Part shown: positions 62,750 through 64,000 of the stretch, piece by piece | Layout of the letters: the number at the start of each line of letters is the position of its first letter | Position numbering within the stretch: the stretch's first letter is position 1 | Assembly: GCF_016583985.1 (NCBI RefSeq) | Contig: NZ_NRSD01000010.1 | Span: 62,001-126,000, forward strand | Origin: Thiocapsa imhoffii | GTDB taxonomy: Bacteria; Pseudomonadota; Gammaproteobacteria; Chromatiales; Chromatiaceae | Reading direction: 5' to 3' | DNA: 64,000 nucleotides | The notes under the pieces: generated by a model | What the model saw: the letters and a program-made list of their open reading frames with translations, nothing else | Database searches by the model: none | What the model was told of the DNA's origin: nothing | Program-made: the position numbers and the translations under genes

Positions 62750-63730
62750 ATGGCATCTGACCTGGACACCACTGAGCCCCAGCTGCCGCTGGCCCGCTAT
62801 TTCTTCCAGTATCGAACCGAGGGGGAGCTGCGCCTGCCGCCCTACCCCGGCGGTCTCTGGCACGGCGTCTTCGGGGCGCGGTTGCGCGCGCTCAGCTGTG
62901 TCATGCCGGCGGGGACCGTCTGCCGGGGTTGCGCGCTGCTGCATCACTGCGCCTATTCGCTGCTCTTCAGTGGACCCCGTCCGCCGGATGCGCTGCTGAT
63001 GCGCCGCTACGACACCATCCCGGTCCCGCATGTCTTCCAGATCGACCCCGCTACGCGCGCGGTCATCCCAGCCGGCGAGTCGCTGCGGGTCGCTTTGGTG
63101 CTGGTCGGCACCGCCAATGACCGTCTGCCCCTGGTCATCCAGACGCTGGCCGATGCCGGCCTGGAGGGCCTGGGTGCGACCCGCACCCGCGCCATCTTGC
63201 TGGAGGTCATCCAGGAGCTGCCCGACGGCTCGACGCAGCGCGTCGCCAGCCAGGGCCGGCTGAGCACGCCACTCCCCCCAGTGCCACCCATGACGCCACC
63301 GCTGCCCGCTGCGGTGCACATCCGCATCCTCAGCCCCTACAAGAGCGGCGTCGCGCGTGGTCCGGCCGATGCCTTCGACCCCGGCGCCATGCTGATGGCG
63401 ATCCTGCGCCGCTGCTCGCTCTTGCAGTATTTCTACACCGGCCGCCTGCTCGAGGCCCCCTTCGTGGAACTCAAGGCGGCCAGCGCTCGGGTGCGGGTGA
63501 TCGACAGCAGCTTGCGCCCGGAAGTGGCCTCGCGCTATGCCGCTCGGCATGGTCAGCGGGTGCCGACCGGCGGGTTGATCGGCGAGCTGGTCCTGGATCC
63601 GGACGGGCTGGAAGCACTCTGGCCCTATCTGCACTTGGGGCAATGGCTCAATGTGGGGAAGAACGCCAGCATGGGCTTTGGGCGCTATCGGTTGACGGCC
63701 CCCCACGCCCCGGCGCACCCGCCCAGCTGA
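62750..63730 (+). CDS. cas6: Cas6 pre-crRNA endoribonuclease
   Basis: 326 residues from ATG 62750 with GGAG upstream; a TTG at 62729 is also in frame. YFFQYRTEGELRLPPYPGGL WHGVFGARLRALSC and the cysteine group CRGCALLHHCAY are typical of the PF10040 Cas6 family. IRILSPYKSGVARG begins the second RAMP half; VGKNASMGFGRYRL is the glycine-rich C-terminal loop. It should cut the array transcript within the repeat. Last cas gene of the cluster; no cas1 or cas2 follows within the window. Confidence 0.92.
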   Translation: MASDLDTTEPQLPLARYFFQYRTEGELRLPPYPGGLWHGVFGARLRALSCVMPAGTVCRGCALLHHCAYSLLFSGPRPPDALLMRRYDTIPVPHVFQIDPATRAVIPAGESLRVALVLVGTANDRLPLVIQTLADAGLEGLGATRTRAILLEVIQELPDGSTQRVASQGRLSTPLPPVPPMTPPLPAAVHIRILSPYKSGVARGPADAFDPGAMLMAILRRCSLLQYFYTGRLLEAPFVELKAASARVRVIDSSLRPEVASRYAARHGQRVPTGGLIGELVLDPDGLEALWPYLHLGQWLNVGKNASMGFGRYRLTAPHAPAHPPS

Positions 63731-63821
63731 GCCCCCGTCGCGCGGCACAAGCTTGCCGCCGCCCCCCAGCGCGTCACCCCGCGGCATGCTCGCTCCGTCA
63801 GCACACTGCTCGGAGCCCGCC

Positions 63822-64000
63822 ATGCATCTCACCCGTTTCTTTTATGTTGGCTGGATCATCCAGCTCGTGGTCGGTATCGCGCTGTTCAGCGTGTCCTTCC
63901 TGATCGAGCTGGCGGTCTTGCAGAGCTTCCTGGCGGGCGTGGTGATGACGCTGGTCCTGGCCGCCGCACTGGAACTTGGCAAGGCCACCGCGATCGTCTG
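63822..64000 (+). CDS. Start of a membrane protein, cut by window edge
   Basis: ATG 63822 with CGGAG upstream. MHLTRFFYVGWIIQLVVGIA, LFSVSFLIELAVLQSFLAGV, VMTLVLAAALELGKATAIV: two hydrophobic spans with ALELGK between or after. No family recognised from 59 residues. It lies 90 bases after cas6, so may be linked to the CRISPR locus, but that is unproven. Confidence 0.5.
   Translation, partial: MHLTRFFYVGWIIQLVVGIALFSVSFLIELAVLQSFLAGVVMTLVLAAALELGKATAIV

Noticed and set aside
41700..64000. cas1/cas2 adaptation genes
   Set aside because: Searched by eye for Cas1 and Cas2 motifs in the whole CRISPR part; none found. Adaptation genes may be elsewhere in the genome.

Overview
The window looks like a GC-rich chromosomal segment of a gammaproteobacterium, most likely a purple sulfur bacterium of the Chromatiaceae. 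That is an inference from gene content: a CARF-RelE effector of the kind described in Allochromatium, a Csx16-rich type III-B CRISPR locus, a BrxE-type BREX remnant, and many broken insertion sequences. It is almost entirely accessory DNA, with defence genes, mobile elements and their ruins, and only a few housekeeping-like genes between them.

Layout. 0-9 kb: start of an exported protein, a ribosome-hibernation-like protein, a decayed IS256 element, a 1584-residue UvrD-like helicase with a helical tail, and a frameshifted HNH endonuclease. 9-23 kb: a visibly AT-rich island with a decayed IS5 element, a secreted HNH/EndoVII-type toxin with an overlapping SUKH immunity gene, a Gly/Ala-rich membrane protein with TPRs, two inverted ISL3 copies around a glycosyltransferase and a NERD nuclease, and a translationally coupled dynamin-like GTPase plus partner gene. 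23-26 kb: a ruined type I restriction system whose hsdR is fused to an antitoxin-like tail. 26-34 kb: two copies of a 34-residue membrane peptide (the second at 37.3 kb), an SLC13 transporter, an Old Yellow Enzyme, a CoA-binding protein and unknown genes. 33.7-36.9 kb: a BREX locus collapsed by deletion (brxE-brxA-brxB-brxC' fused to 'brxL). 37.5-41.2 kb: a mosaic of gene scraps, then UmuD with a LexA-box-like site, a two-repeat CRISPR-like mini-array, a SHOCT protein, an SRAP peptidase and a YebG-like remnant.

41-64 kb is a type III-B CRISPR-Cas locus. It holds a 36-nt-repeat array (19 full repeats plus one truncated), cmr1-cas10-cmr3-cmr4-cmr5-cmr6, cas6, and a large set of cyclic-oligoadenylate (cOA) proteins: Card1/Can2-like CARF nuclease, NE0113-family CARF protein, Cami1-like CARF-RelE, Csx1-like CARF-HEPN, a chimeric truncated NE0113 gene and two Csx16 genes. 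Cas10 keeps its GGDD cyclase motif and lacks an HD domain. The expected logic is that target RNA recognition triggers cOA synthesis, several CARF effectors cleave nucleic acid or mRNA, and Csx16 removes the signal. No cas1/cas2 is present. Dispersed repeats carrying a truncated thermonuclease gene, and a recurrent GCAAGCTTGC palindrome, lie between the gene blocks and probably helped shuffle them.

The most unusual points are two spacers that read antisense to the same diverged protein-coding segment, a foreign repeat plus hairpin that ends both CRISPR arrays, the chimeric NE0113 gene, the brxC'-'brxL fusion, and the dynamin/partner pair.
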